From assembly GCA_947365245.1 (NCBI GenBank), contig CANAWG010000004.1, forward strand, positions 90,034 to 154,033: DNA of 64,000 nt. The letters run 5' to 3'. Source of the DNA: an uncultured Oscillibacter sp. Lineage in GTDB: Bacteria > Bacillota > Clostridia > Oscillospirales > Oscillospiraceae. The position numbers and the translations under genes were made by a program. Each line of letters starts with the position of its first letter. The stretch's first letter is position 1. This document shows, piece by piece, positions 8,252-16,358 of this stretch. Under the pieces are notes generated by a model. It did no database searches, was not told where the DNA came from, and was given only the letters and a program-made list of their open reading frames with translations.

Positions 8252-9475
8252 GTGGCAGACAAGAGAAAGAACAATCAGGATGACAGCTGGCTTTCCTGGG
8301 CGCTGATTATCCTCCTCTTCGTGGTGGGAGCCTGGCCCGTGGCGCTGCTGTTTTTGTTCATCAAGCTCTTTGGAGACGATGAAAAGGAGAAGCGGGCGGC
8401 GGTGCCGCCCCTGCAAAAGCCCGCCCAGTCCCAGGGAAGACAGCCCCTGGTAAAGCCGGGGCTGGCGGGCCAGGCCGCCGCCCGGAGTGCGGCGAAGCGG
8501 ACGGCCCAGGAGGACCGGGCCCGGACCGCTATGAAAAAAGCCGCCAAGTCCCCCAAGGTGAAGAAGTCCAACGCCCGGCTTTTGAAGATCGCCGGCGCTA
8601 TTCTGGCCTTTTTCGGGTGCATGACCGCGGGGGCCGCATTTCAGGACGCGCTGTTCTTCGCTCTGGACGGCCTGCGGTACTGGCTGCCGGAGATGCTCCA
8701 GGCCCTGGCTTTCCTGGTGGGGGGCGGGGCCATGCTGTACAGCGGCTTTTCCATGGACCGCCAGCTGCGGCGCTTCGCCAAGTACCTCTCCGTCATGGGG
8801 GACCGGGAGGCGGTGCCCGTGGAGGAGCTGGCCCGGACCCTGGGCTATTCCGAGAACCGGGTGGAGAAAGACCTCCAGAAGATGATCGACAAGGGATACT
8901 TCGGCGGCAAGGCGTATTTGAACGTGGAGCTGGGCTACCTCTTCCGCAGCGGTCAGGCCGGGGCGGAGTGGAGCCAAAAGCAGCGGGAGGCCGCCGTCCA
9001 GCCCCCGCCGCCCAAGGAGGCGGAGGAGGGGTACTCCGGCATCCTGCGGAACATCCGCCGGGCCAACGACGACATCGCCGACCCCGTCCTCTCCGCCAAG
9101 ATCGACCGTTTGGAGGAGATCACCGCCAAAATCTTCCGGGCGGTGGAGGAAGACCCGGGCAAGCGGGACAAGATCGACACGTTTTTAAACTACTACCTGC
9201 CCACCACCCAGAAGCTGCTGGACTCCTACGCCCAGTTTGAATCCGCCGGGGTGGAGGGGGAGAACCTGCGCCAGGCCAAGGCGCGGATTGAGAGCACCAT
9301 GGACGCCATCGTCAGGGGCTTTGAGCACCAGCTGGACGAGCTGTACAAGGCCGACGCCCTGGATGTGGACAGCGACATCCGGGTGATGGAGCACATGCTC
9401 CGCCGGGACACCGCCACCGCGGAGGACGACTTCGGGCTGAACGGCGGAACTGCCGTGCAGGAGGATGAATCGTGA
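8252..9475 (+). CDS. XpaC-like (5-bromo-4-chloroindolyl phosphate hydrolysis family) membrane protein
   Basis: 407 residues from GTG 8252. A membrane helix (~15-35) is followed by a basic Ala/Lys-rich linker, two more helices (~110-130, ~145-165) and a cytoplasmic helical domain with a winged-helix-like stretch (VPVEELARTLGYSENRVEKD). The C-terminal half (KIDTFLNYYLPTTQKLLDSY) matches XpaC/TelA-associated proteins. The biochemical role of the family is unclear; it often accompanies tellurite-resistance-like TelA, not seen here. It overlaps the next gene by 4 bp. Confidence 0.75.
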   Translation: MADKRKNNQDDSWLSWALIILLFVVGAWPVALLFLFIKLFGDDEKEKRAAVPPLQKPAQSQGRQPLVKPGLAGQAAARSAAKRTAQEDRARTAMKKAAKSPKVKKSNARLLKIAGAILAFFGCMTAGAAFQDALFFALDGLRYWLPEMLQALAFLVGGGAMLYSGFSMDRQLRRFAKYLSVMGDREAVPVEELARTLGYSENRVEKDLQKMIDKGYFGGKAYLNVELGYLFRSGQAGAEWSQKQREAAVQPPPPKEAEEGYSGILRNIRRANDDIADPVLSAKIDRLEEITAKIFRAVEEDPGKRDKIDTFLNYYLPTTQKLLDSYAQFESAGVEGENLRQAKARIESTMDAIVRGFEHQLDELYKADALDVDSDIRVMEHMLRRDTATAEDDFGLNGGTAVQEDES

Positions 9476-9984
9476 AAAAGAGGAAGATTGCCGTCCCCGC
9501 GGCGCTGGTTCTGGCGGCGGTTCTCCTCTGGGGCGGCGGGAGACGGGGCCCCGTCACCGTGGCACTGAACGGGGAGGAGGCCCCGGTGACGTTGACGGAG
9601 GACGAACACGTCTATCTGACGGTGGACCCCGTCACGGTCACGGCCACGGGGGCGGTGGCCACCCTGCACAAGGAGGGGATCCCCCAGATCGGCTACGGAG
9701 ACCGGTACTATATTGCCCGAAGAGCACACCACAGCGGCCGGGAGTGGACGGAGGTCCCCTGGCTGGACAGCGAGGGTCCGTCCTGGTGGATGTCGTTGAC
9801 CATCATGGGGCTTGACCCGGACGGCGAACCGGATCTGGCCCACAGGGAGAGCGATCTGCCGATGGACTGGACGGATATCTACGGCCCCCTGGAGCCGGGG
9901 AAGTATCTCCTTGTCAAGGAGGTCGTGGACCCGGACGACCGCTCGAACGGCCGGTACATCGGGGCGGCTTTCACCGTGAAATGA
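9472..9984 (+). CDS. Secreted or membrane-anchored Ig-like beta protein
   Basis: 170 residues from GTG 9472. A basic N-terminus and one hydrophobic segment (~5-20) act as signal or anchor. The remainder is beta-rich and ends with GKYLLVKEVVD and YIGAAFTVK, a closing pattern common in bacterial Ig-like domains with a proline- or glycine-preceded last strand. No catalytic motif. It probably shares the transcript of the XpaC-like gene (ATGA overlap). Confidence 0.55.
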   Translation: MKKRKIAVPAALVLAAVLLWGGGRRGPVTVALNGEEAPVTLTEDEHVYLTVDPVTVTATGAVATLHKEGIPQIGYGDRYYIARRAHHSGREWTEVPWLDSEGPSWWMSLTIMGLDPDGEPDLAHRESDLPMDWTDIYGPLEPGKYLLVKEVVDPDDRSNGRYIGAAFTVK

Positions 9985-9994
9985 GCGCGGAAGA

Positions 9995-10024
9995 GGCGCG
10001 GGGGAACTTCCCCCGCGCCCTTTT
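9995..10024 (+). terminator. Intrinsic terminator
   Basis: GGCGCGGGGG pairs with CCCCCGCGCC around a short loop and is followed by CTTTT. It separates convergent genes. Confidence 0.85.
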
Positions 10025-10033
10025 GCGCCGTAC

Positions 10034-10489
10034 TCAGTATTTCTTCTCCAGCCGCCGGTAGAAGTACACCCCCGCCCCGTACTGGACGATGAGATACGCC
10101 CCCAGAAACAGGATCACCAATCGGGCGTTCTCCACGATCTCCAGCGCGCCCAGCACGCCGAACACCACGATGGACAGGGCGCAAAGCGCCATTCCCAGCA
10201 GCCACGCGTACCGCCCGGAGCGGTCCCGGAGCATGGACTTCCGCTCGTCCCGCAGCTCGATCTGCTCCTGTTCCAGGTATCTTTGGTATGAGTCGGCGGT
10301 CTCCAGCCTCGTCCATTTGAAGTATTTGCAGACCTGCATCAGACCGGGGCCGAAGAATGCGCCGAAGCACCCGAAGAGGATGCTGCCCAGGGGCGTATCC
10401 CAGAGGAGACCCGCGGCCAGGAAAATGAGGCTCAGGGCGATCATGCCCAGGGCGGGCCAGAGATAGCTTCTTTTCAAATCATGTTTCAC
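10034..10489 (-). CDS. Small four-helix membrane protein next to an XRE regulator
   Basis: 151 residues: two N-terminal membrane helices (~12-30, ~35-50), a charged cytoplasmic loop (QRYLEQEQIELRDERKSM) and two C-terminal helices (~90-135). This loop is typical of DUF2178/DUF6442-like proteins paired with small Cro-like regulators in Firmicutes. The start overlaps the regulator stop by 4 bp, so the two are coexpressed. Function is unknown; sensing or interaction with the regulator is possible. Confidence 0.75.
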   Translation of the reverse strand: MKHDLKRSYLWPALGMIALSLIFLAAGLLWDTPLGSILFGCFGAFFGPGLMQVCKYFKWTRLETADSYQRYLEQEQIELRDERKSMLRDRSGRYAWLLGMALCALSIVVFGVLGALEIVENARLVILFLGAYLIVQYGAGVYFYRRLEKKY

Positions 10490-10692
10490 AGGGCTTCGCT
10501 CCTTTCGTGAATAAAGATCTCCTCGATGGGCAGGCCAAAGAAGTCCGAGAGCGTAAAGGCCAGCTCCAGCGAGGGATTGTACCTGCCGTTTTCAATGGAG
10601 CTCACCGTTTGCCGGGACACCCGGATGGCCCGGGCAAAGTCCTCCTGGCTCAGTCCCCGGACCTTGCGCAGCTGCTCCACTCTGTTTTCCAT
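10486..10692 (-). CDS. XRE-family (Cro/CI-like) small transcriptional regulator
   Basis: 68 residues forming little more than a helix-turn-helix: VEQLRKVRGLSQEDFARAIRVSRQTVSSIENG, then SLELAFTLSDFFGLPIEEIF. It is the common stand-alone HTH regulator paired with a membrane protein. Start 10692 is preferred because it aligns with the domain and follows an AGGTGATCC-type ribosome site. Two matching operators flank its promoter (10713-10772), arguing for autoregulation. Confidence 0.9.
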   Translation of the reverse strand: MENRVEQLRKVRGLSQEDFARAIRVSRQTVSSIENGRYNPSLELAFTLSDFFGLPIEEIFIHERSEAL

Positions 10693-10712
10693 GGGATCAC
10701 CTCCGAGAAAAT

Positions 10713-10772
10713 GTAAAGGCACCTTTACCATTGGTATACCACAGCGAGGAACGATTGTCAAGGTTCCTTTAC
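10713..10772 (-). promoter_or_regulatory. Promoter of the XRE gene with two matching operators
   Basis: On the minus strand, TTGACA (complement of 10756-10761) and TATACC (complement of 10733-10738) are 17 bp apart. One 16-bp operator, GTAAAGGCACCTTTAC (10713-10728), covers the start region; a second, GTCAAGGTTCCTTTAC (10757-10772), covers the -35. The copies are 44 bp apart and share GTMAAGGNNCCTTTAC. Confidence 0.8.
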
Positions 10773-10784
10773 AAAAAACGGCGG

Positions 10785-10837
10785 TTGTTTTTTCGTCTGG
10801 GGTGTGGTATACTCCTATTTGAAAATGATTCTCAAAT
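10785..10837 (+). promoter_or_regulatory. Promoter with Fur-family box for the metal-binding lipoprotein
   Basis: TTGTTT (10785-10790), a 17-bp spacer and TATACT (10808-10813). Just downstream is a 21-bp palindrome (10817-10837, centre 10827, 9 of 10 pairs) containing TGAAAATGATTCTCA, which differs from the 7-1-7 Fur consensus TGATAATNATTATCA at two positions. A Fur-family repressor (Zur, Fur or similar) bound here would block initiation. Confidence 0.8.
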
Positions 10838-10855
10838 TGGAAAGAGGGACTGCGC

Positions 10856-11818
10856 TTGAGACGGATGATTGCGCCGGCGCTGCTGTGCGCCCTTTTGCTG
10901 ACGGGCTGCGCCCGGTTGGACCGGGAGCCCGCCGACCCAGAGAAGCTCCAGGTGGTGGCCACTATCTTCCCCGCCTACGACTTCGCCCGTGCCGCCGCCG
11001 GGGAGCTGGCGGAGGTGACGATGCTGCTGCCTCCGGGGGCGGAGAGCCACTCCTACGAGCCCACCCCGGCGGACATCCTGGCGGTGGAGGGCTGCGACCT
11101 CTTCGTGTACCTGGGGGGCGAGTCGGACCACTGGGTGGAGACGATCTTGGAAAACATCGACTTCCAGGGCCGGGCCCTGCGGATGGTGGACTGCGTGGAG
11201 CTTCTGGAGGAGGAGACTCGGGAGGGGATGCAGGCCGCTCCCGGCCACGACCACGAAAGCCACGACCACGGTCCCGGCGAGGTGATGGAGATGGACGAGC
11301 ACGTCTGGACCGCCCCTCAAAACGCCGCCGCCGTTACCCGGGCGGTGGGGGAGGCCCTGGCGGAGCTGGACGGCGCCCACGCCGGGGAGTACCGGGCCGC
11401 CGCCGGGGACTACGCCGCCAGGCTCACGGACCTGGACGGGCGCTTCGCCGCCTTTTTTGACGGCCTGGACCGCCGGACCGTGGTCTTCGGGGACCGCTTC
11501 CCCCTGCGCTACTTCGCCGCGGCCTACGATCTGGACTATTACGCCGCGTTCCCCGGCTGCGGGTCCCAGACGGAGCCCTCGGCGGCCACCGTGGCCTTTC
11601 TGACGGAGAAAGTCCGGACGGAGGCGCTGGGTACCGTGTGGTACATCGAGTTCTCCAACCACCTGGTGGCGGACAGCATCGCCGAGGCCGCCGGGGCGGA
11701 GACGGCCATGTTCCACACCTGCCACAACGTCTCCCGGGCGGAGGTGGAGGCGGGGGCCACCTACCTCTCCCTGATGGAGGGAAATCTGGAGACGCTGCGG
11801 GCCCGCGTGGGAACGTAA
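10856..11818 (+). CDS. Zinc/manganese ABC transporter substrate-binding lipoprotein (ZnuA/AdcA-like)
   Basis: 320 residues from TTG 10856 (AGAGGG 7 bp upstream). A lipobox LLTGC places the mature N-terminal Cys near residue 17. The cluster A-I pattern is present: ATIFPAYDFARA, LLPPGAESHSYEPTP, a His-rich loop (HDHESHDHG), DEHVWTAPQN, and C-terminal AETAMFHTCHNVS. It binds a divalent metal outside the membrane. No cognate ATPase or permease follows. The Fur-type box above suggests metal-repressed expression. Confidence 0.85.
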   Translation: MRRMIAPALLCALLLTGCARLDREPADPEKLQVVATIFPAYDFARAAAGELAEVTMLLPPGAESHSYEPTPADILAVEGCDLFVYLGGESDHWVETILENIDFQGRALRMVDCVELLEEETREGMQAAPGHDHESHDHGPGEVMEMDEHVWTAPQNAAAVTRAVGEALAELDGAHAGEYRAAAGDYAARLTDLDGRFAAFFDGLDRRTVVFGDRFPLRYFAAAYDLDYYAAFPGCGSQTEPSAATVAFLTEKVRTEALGTVWYIEFSNHLVADSIAEAAGAETAMFHTCHNVSRAEVEAGATYLSLMEGNLETLRARVGT

Positions 11819-11843
11819 TCCATAAGAACTCGCAAATTTTTTC

Positions 11844-11872
11844 TTGCCTGCGGAGACAGTTTCCCGTATAAT
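11844..11872 (+). promoter_or_regulatory. Promoter of the DUF1576 gene
   Basis: TTGCCT (11844-11849), 17-bp spacer, TATAAT (11867-11872). Confidence 0.75.
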
Positions 11873-11905
11873 GAACAGGAAGAAACAGGAAGAGGGGGTC
11901 CTGGC

Positions 11906-13273
11906 GTGCAGAACCGCTACGAGAAGATTTTCCCCGGCACCATCGCTGTCTCCGGCATTATGATCCTCCTGGGCGTCCTGCTGGGCGATCCGCGGGAGAT
12001 TCCCATGGGGCTCTACCACATCGTCACCATGCAGGACCTGCTGATTACGGACTACGTGGCCATCGGCGGCGTGGGGGCGGCGCTGGTGAACTCCGGCCTT
12101 GTGATGGTGCTGTCCATCTGCCTCATCAAGCTCTCCAAGGACCCGTTTAACGGCTTTACCATGGTGGAGATGGGCCTGATGGCGGGCTTCTCCCTGTTTG
12201 GGAAGAACCTCTTCAATATCTGGCCCATCATCCTGGGCACCTGGCTGTATGCCAAGTACCAAAAGGAGCCCTTCTCCAGGCATGCCTCCGTGGCGCTGCT
12301 GGCCACGTCCCTGGCCCCTCTGGTGAGCTACATGGCGCTGGGCAGCGTCCACGCCAGCCTGCCCCTGGGGATTTTCACCGGCGTGGTCATCGGATTCATC
12401 CTGCCCTCTCTCTCCGCCTACACCTACAAGGTGCAAAACGGCATGAACCTCTACAACATGGGCTTCGCCTGCGGCCTCTTCGCCATGATGATCGTGCCCA
12501 TTCTCACCGCGTTCGGCGACCATCCGGACTCCGCCATGTACTGGGCCACGGAGTACAACAGCACCTTTGCCATCATTCTGGGGATCCTCTGCGCCTCTTT
12601 CATCCTCACCGGCCTCTTCGGCACGGGGACGCCGGCCTGGGCCGTCTGGGCGGGATACCGGCGGCTGCTGTCCACCACCGGCCGGGCCCCCAGCGACTAC
12701 CTGCGGATGTTCGGCGCCGGGCCGGTGCTGGTGAACACCGGCGTCAACGGCCTCATCGGCATGGCCTATATTTTCCTCGTGGGCGGACAGCTCAACGGCC
12801 CTACCCTGGGGGGCATCTTCACCATCATGGGCTTCTCGGCTTTCGGAAAGCACGCCAGGAATATCATCCCCGTCATGGCGGGCATCGCCCTGGGGGCCTA
12901 TGGGATGCACTACACGCCGGACTACCCCGCCTTGCAGCTGGCGGGGCTCTTCGGCACCACCCTGGCCCCCATCTCCGGCCACTTCGGCTGGCCCTACGGC
13001 GTTTTGGCGGGGTTCATCCACTCCGCCCTGGTGCTCCAGACCGGCGGCCCCGTGGCGGGACTGAACCTCTATAACAACGGTTTTTCCGGCGGATTGATTG
13101 CCATCGTCCTCTATCCCACCGTCACGGCCATCGCCCGCCACCGCAACCCCAAGCTGCGGGACCAGGACTACTACGACCTCTTCGAGGAGAGCGACCCCAT
13201 CGATATCTCCCGCTGGCGCACGGAGCAGGCGGAGGAGGACCGGCAGGAGGAGCCGGAGTCCCCCGGCCAATAA
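11906..13273 (+). CDS. DUF1576 polytopic membrane protein
   Basis: 455 residues from GTG 11906 (AGAGGGGG upstream). About ten or more hydrophobic segments and two internally similar halves are visible: GFTMVEMGLMAGFSLFGKN in the first half, TLGGIFTIMGFSAFGKH in the second, and NGMNLYNMGFACG versus AGLNLYNNGFSGG. This inverted or duplicated layout suggests a transporter. The substrate is unknown; only the DUF1576 family is recognised. Confidence 0.8.
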   Translation: MQNRYEKIFPGTIAVSGIMILLGVLLGDPREIPMGLYHIVTMQDLLITDYVAIGGVGAALVNSGLVMVLSICLIKLSKDPFNGFTMVEMGLMAGFSLFGKNLFNIWPIILGTWLYAKYQKEPFSRHASVALLATSLAPLVSYMALGSVHASLPLGIFTGVVIGFILPSLSAYTYKVQNGMNLYNMGFACGLFAMMIVPILTAFGDHPDSAMYWATEYNSTFAIILGILCASFILTGLFGTGTPAWAVWAGYRRLLSTTGRAPSDYLRMFGAGPVLVNTGVNGLIGMAYIFLVGGQLNGPTLGGIFTIMGFSAFGKHARNIIPVMAGIALGAYGMHYTPDYPALQLAGLFGTTLAPISGHFGWPYGVLAGFIHSALVLQTGGPVAGLNLYNNGFSGGLIAIVLYPTVTAIARHRNPKLRDQDYYDLFEESDPIDISRWRTEQAEEDRQEEPESPGQ

Positions 13274-13346
13274 GGCGGGAGGCCCCGCGGCCGGCCGCCC
13301 TGTCAGAGCTTGGATAAGGTTTGAACAAACCGTGAAATTTCCCCCG

Positions 13347-13402
13347 AATTTCTAAATTTGTTGTATTTGCAACTAGAAATTTTCCGGACATCCTGCTATA
13401 CT
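13347..13402 (+). promoter_or_regulatory. Rubrerythrin promoter with an overlapping inverted repeat
   Basis: An extended -10 (TGC then TATACT, 13397-13402) has a fair -35 TAGAAA (13374-13379) at 17 bp. The -35 lies in the right arm of an inverted repeat: AATTTCTA (13347-13354) with TAGAAATT (13374-13381), and inner arms GTTG/CAAC at 13360-13373. A redox repressor site is a reasonable guess, although it does not match the PerR consensus. Confidence 0.6.
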
Positions 13403-13470
13403 TGCCTCAGTCCATAAGGGGAGAAGAAACCCCAAATCAAACAATTTTCACATTTTGAGGAGGAATATTC

Positions 13471-14013
13471 ATGAAAAAGTGGGTTTGCCAGGTTTGCGGC
13501 TATGTGTACGAGGGAGCCAATCCCCCCGAGAAGTGCCCCCAGTGCGGCGTGGGCCCCGAGAAGTTCAGCGAGCAGAAGGGTGAGATGAGCTGGGCCGCCG
13601 AGCACGTGGTGGGCGTGGCCAAGGGCGTGGATCCCGAGATCATCGAGGGTCTGCGGGCCAACTTCTCCGGCGAGTGCACCGAGGTGGGCATGTACCTGGC
13701 CATGGCCCGTGTGGCCCATCGCGAGGGCTATCCCGAGATCGGCCTGTACTGGGAGAAGGCCGCTTATGAGGAGGCCGAGCACGCCGCCAAGTTCGCGGAG
13801 CTCCTGGGCGAGGTTGTGACCGACTCCACCAAGAGAAATTTGGAGATGCGCGTTGAGGCCGAGAACGGCGCCACCGCCGGCAAGTTCGAGCTGGCCAAGA
13901 AGGCCAAGGCCCTGAACCTGGACGCCATCCATGACACCGTCCACGAGATGGCCCGGGACGAGGCCCGCCACGGCAAGGCTTTCGAGGGCCTGCTGAAGCG
14001 TTACTTCGGCTAA
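13471..14013 (+). CDS. Reverse rubrerythrin (rubredoxin domain first)
   Basis: 180 residues. An N-terminal rubredoxin-like site has Cys6, Cys9, Cys22 and Cys25 (CQVC, CPQC). A four-helix ferritin-like di-iron domain follows, with [21 protein letters not shown] and [10 protein letters not shown] supplying Glu/His ligands. Rubredoxin-first rubrerythrins act as NADH-linked peroxidases in clostridial oxidative defence. The leader contains a strong GAGGAGG site, and the codon choice (GAG, CTG, GCC) is very biased, consistent with high expression. Confidence 0.92.
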   Translation: MKKWVCQVCGYVYEGANPPEKCPQCGVGPEKFSEQKGEMSWAAEHVVGVAKGVDPEIIEGLRANFSGECTEVGMYLAMARVAHREGYPEIGLYWEKAAYEEAEHAAKFAELLGEVVTDSTKRNLEMRVEAENGATAGKFELAKKAKALNLDAIHDTVHEMARDEARHGKAFEGLLKRYFG

Positions 14014-14025
14014 GCAAAGCGAAAA

Positions 14026-14057
14026 AAGCGGGAGGGGAAAGCCCCTCCCGCTTTTCT
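14026..14057. terminator. Bidirectional terminator between convergent genes
   Basis: AAAGCGGGAGGGG pairs with CCCCTCCCGCTTT; T-rich tracts on both strands allow termination of the rubrerythrin and of the facing hydrolase gene. Confidence 0.9.
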
Positions 14058-14065
14058 TGCGCTTT

Positions 14066-14617
14066 TTATCCGTTCTCAATGACCACCTGGCACATCTTCA
14101 TGGCCTCCAGGGCGTTTTTGTGGCTCACGGCCGTCACGCCGGCGCAGCAGGCGGCGTCCACCACCACCTCTGTCTCCGGCAGGAACGCCTTTACCAGCAG
14201 CGCGTTGGAAATCACGCAGATATCGGTGCAAAGGCCGATGAACGTGGCCCGCTCCACCCCCGGCTGGCCCTGCTTGCGCAGGTCCTCGTCCCGGGCTTTC
14301 AGCATGGCCCCCAGATACCGGCTGCCAAAGGTGGGCTTGTTGATGGGCGTCCGGCCGGCGGTGTAGGCCGACAGCTGGGGGATGATCTCCCAGCCCTCCG
14401 TGCCATGGATGCAGTGGGGCACCGGGAGGCGTCTGCCCTCCTGGGTGTTCAGGTAGTCGGGGCCGTGGGTGTCCCGGGTGAAGACGACCTCCTCACCCTG
14501 CTCCAGGGCCCTGGCCACCCGGCGGGCCACGGCGGGCACAATGGACTTCGCCTCCGCTGTGCCCAGGCTTCCTGTGACAAAGTCGTTTTGCATATCCACG
14601 ACGATCAGATAGTTCAT
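14066..14617 (-). CDS. Isochorismatase-family cysteine hydrolase (nicotinamidase-like)
   Basis: 183 residues. It opens with YLIVVDMQNDFVTGSLG (catalytic Asp8), carries the nicotinamidase-type GTEGWEIIP and KPTFGS stretches (catalytic Lys) and has the nucleophile region FIGLCTDICVISNAL. Nicotinamidase, which makes nicotinate for NAD salvage, is the likeliest activity, but the family also hydrolyses other amides. Cytoplasmic, monocistronic, convergent with rubrerythrin. Confidence 0.82.
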   Translation of the reverse strand: MNYLIVVDMQNDFVTGSLGTAEAKSIVPAVARRVARALEQGEEVVFTRDTHGPDYLNTQEGRRLPVPHCIHGTEGWEIIPQLSAYTAGRTPINKPTFGSRYLGAMLKARDEDLRKQGQPGVERATFIGLCTDICVISNALLVKAFLPETEVVVDAACCAGVTAVSHKNALEAMKMCQVVIENG

Positions 14618-14688
14618 GGCGCGACCTCCCGGCTTTTTTCCTATTTTACTCCATCCCCGCGGATTTTACAACCCCCCGCCGCCCCGGC

Positions 14689-15840
14689 TCACTGCTGAAA
14701 TTTCTCCAGCATCTCCACATAGCGGTCCGTGTGCTCCATCAGGTCCGCCTCGCCCAGATAGAAGACATCCAGGACCTGCCCGCCCCGGCGGAGCATCAGC
14801 GCCTGCCGCTTCCCCTGGATCTCGTCCCGCCAGTACCAGGCGCTGTCCGTCCCGGGGACGGCGACCCGCAGCTCGGGATGGTCCCCGTCCCCCAGGTAGG
14901 CCCACCGCCGCAGCAGCTGCTCCTCCAGGTTCTCCGCCATGGAGGAGAATCGGAGGCTGTAATACTCCGCGCTGCAGTGGGGCGAGGCGTCATAGCTGCC
15001 CTCGGCGGTCCACCAGACGGACTTTGCCCAGATGCTGTGGAAGTCCACGGCCTCCACCTCCCCCTCTGCCGGAGTCCCCAGCTCCGCCAGGGAGACACAG
15101 GGCACCGGCCGGTCGTACTGGGACACCGGCCGATAGGGCCGGTGCTCATAGGGACGGAACAGGTTCCCGATCATCACCACGAGAATCAGCGCGTACAGCC
15201 CCTGGAACACCCACACCCTGGCCCTGGCCCGGCCCCAGGGGGCCCGCTGGGGCGCCGGCTCCTCCTGCCGCAGCCGCCGGGTGAACCGGACCAGACGCAC
15301 AGCGCGGTCGACCAGGTGCAAAGTCAGCAGGACGTTGCAGCACAGCATCAGAATCGTGGAGTCGGGATGCCCCTCCAGCAGGTACTCCCGGGGATGGCTC
15401 CACACGAGCCACCACATCACCGCCAGCACCGCCGCGATCAGCGGCACCCCCATCCAGATGTTCCGCCAGCCGCGGCGCAGGAGGTCCCCGTAGGCCTCCT
15501 CCCGCAGGGTCTGGTCCGTGTCCAGCTCCGGCGTGCCCGGGTCCTCGCACCGCCAGATGTGGAACTCCGTCTTCACGTCGGAAAGGCTCCTGCCCAAAAC
15601 GGTGGAACAGACATAGGTCCAGCCCATCTCCCGATAGCTCTCCCGGGTGTCCTGGTCCGGCTCTCCGCACCCGCCTCCTACGGGCTGGAGACGGTAGCGG
15701 ACATCTTTCTGCCTCTCCCCCCGCGCAAAGCTGACCAGATTCTTCCCGTAGCTCTCCACATACCACCCCCTGGCGGCCCAGTCCTCCAGCCACGCCTGGA
15801 CGGCGGGGACGTCCATGGGGTCCAGCGCCAATCTCCTCAT
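14689..15840 (-). CDS. DUF2812 membrane protein
   Basis: 383 residues from ATG 15840. The N-terminus (DVPAVQAWLEDWAARGWYVESYGKN, then FARGERQKDVRYRLQP) is the DUF2812 signature. Three or four membrane helices lie at ~150-260 and a soluble C-terminal domain follows. DUF2812 proteins are typically encoded directly behind a PadR regulator, as here (4-bp overlap), and are thought to be envelope-stress or accessory proteins; the biochemical role is unknown. Confidence 0.85.
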   Translation of the reverse strand: MRRLALDPMDVPAVQAWLEDWAARGWYVESYGKNLVSFARGERQKDVRYRLQPVGGGCGEPDQDTRESYREMGWTYVCSTVLGRSLSDVKTEFHIWRCEDPGTPELDTDQTLREEAYGDLLRRGWRNIWMGVPLIAAVLAVMWWLVWSHPREYLLEGHPDSTILMLCCNVLLTLHLVDRAVRLVRFTRRLRQEEPAPQRAPWGRARARVWVFQGLYALILVVMIGNLFRPYEHRPYRPVSQYDRPVPCVSLAELGTPAEGEVEAVDFHSIWAKSVWWTAEGSYDASPHCSAEYYSLRFSSMAENLEEQLLRRWAYLGDGDHPELRVAVPGTDSAWYWRDEIQGKRQALMLRRGGQVLDVFYLGEADLMEHTDRYVEMLEKFQQ

Positions 15841-16163
15841 GTCTCTTCCTCCTCCCTCATCTCCCGCTGTCCGTCGTCCACACAGCGGCGCATATTCTCC
15901 AGCTCCCGCCGGAACAGCGCCCGGCCCGCGTCTGTAATCCGGTACACCCGCATCCGGCCCTGGGACCAGGTCTCTTTGATCAGCTCCTCCTCCTGGAACT
16001 TCCCCAGGATGGCGTACAGCGTCCCCGGGCCCAACGTCACCCGGTCCTCCGTCAGCTCCCGGACCCAGGCGGCGATCTCCGTGCCGCACCGCTCCTGCCG
16101 CCACAGGGCCAGCAGGACGTAGAACATGCTCTCCGTCAGTGATTTCAACGGCTGCTTCGCCAT
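15837..16163 (-). CDS. PadR-family transcriptional regulator
   Basis: 108 residues. The winged helix is clear: LTESMFYVLLALWRQERCGTEIAAWV, VTLGPGTLYAILGKFQEEELIKE and RVYRITDAGRALF, followed by a short C-terminal dimerisation helix. PadR proteins are ligand-responsive repressors. It is first in a two-gene operon with the DUF2812 gene. Two identical-type palindromes in its promoter region are the presumed binding sites. Confidence 0.92.
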   Translation of the reverse strand: MAKQPLKSLTESMFYVLLALWRQERCGTEIAAWVRELTEDRVTLGPGTLYAILGKFQEEELIKETWSQGRMRVYRITDAGRALFRRELENMRRCVDDGQREMREEEET

Positions 16164-16186
16164 GTCGGCCCTCCTCTCCCATCGCG

Positions 16187-16243
16187 ATATCGCCTTACGA
16201 TATTCTTTGACCCCAGTATAATATCGTAAGACGATATTGTCAA
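16187..16243 (-). promoter_or_regulatory. PadR operon promoter with two 17-bp operators
   Basis: On the minus strand a consensus TTGACA (complement of 16238-16243) and TATACT (complement of 16215-16220) are separated by exactly 17 bp, and that spacer is the palindrome ATATCGTCTTACGATAT (16221-16237). A second copy, ATATCGCCTTACGATAT read on the plus strand (16187-16203), covers the transcript start. Centres are 34 bp apart. Confidence 0.88.
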
Positions 16244-16294
16244 GCGCAAATTGGGGGGCTGGGAGGTCCTTCCAGCTCTGGCAGGTTTTGAGGG

Positions 16295-16324
16295 TTGCCT
16301 CCCGCCCCCGCCCTCCGGTAAAAT
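16295..16324 (+). promoter_or_regulatory. Promoter of the cell-wall hydrolase gene
   Basis: TTGCCT (16295-16300), 18-bp spacer, TAAAAT (16319-16324). Confidence 0.55.
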
Positions 16325-16358
16325 AGACCCAGAATTGTTTGCAGAAAGGAAGGGATGT

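Noticed and set aside
10832..13270. 812-residue minus-strand open frame opposite the metal lipoprotein and DUF1576 genes
   Set aside because: Spans two unrelated real genes and their promoter; shadow.
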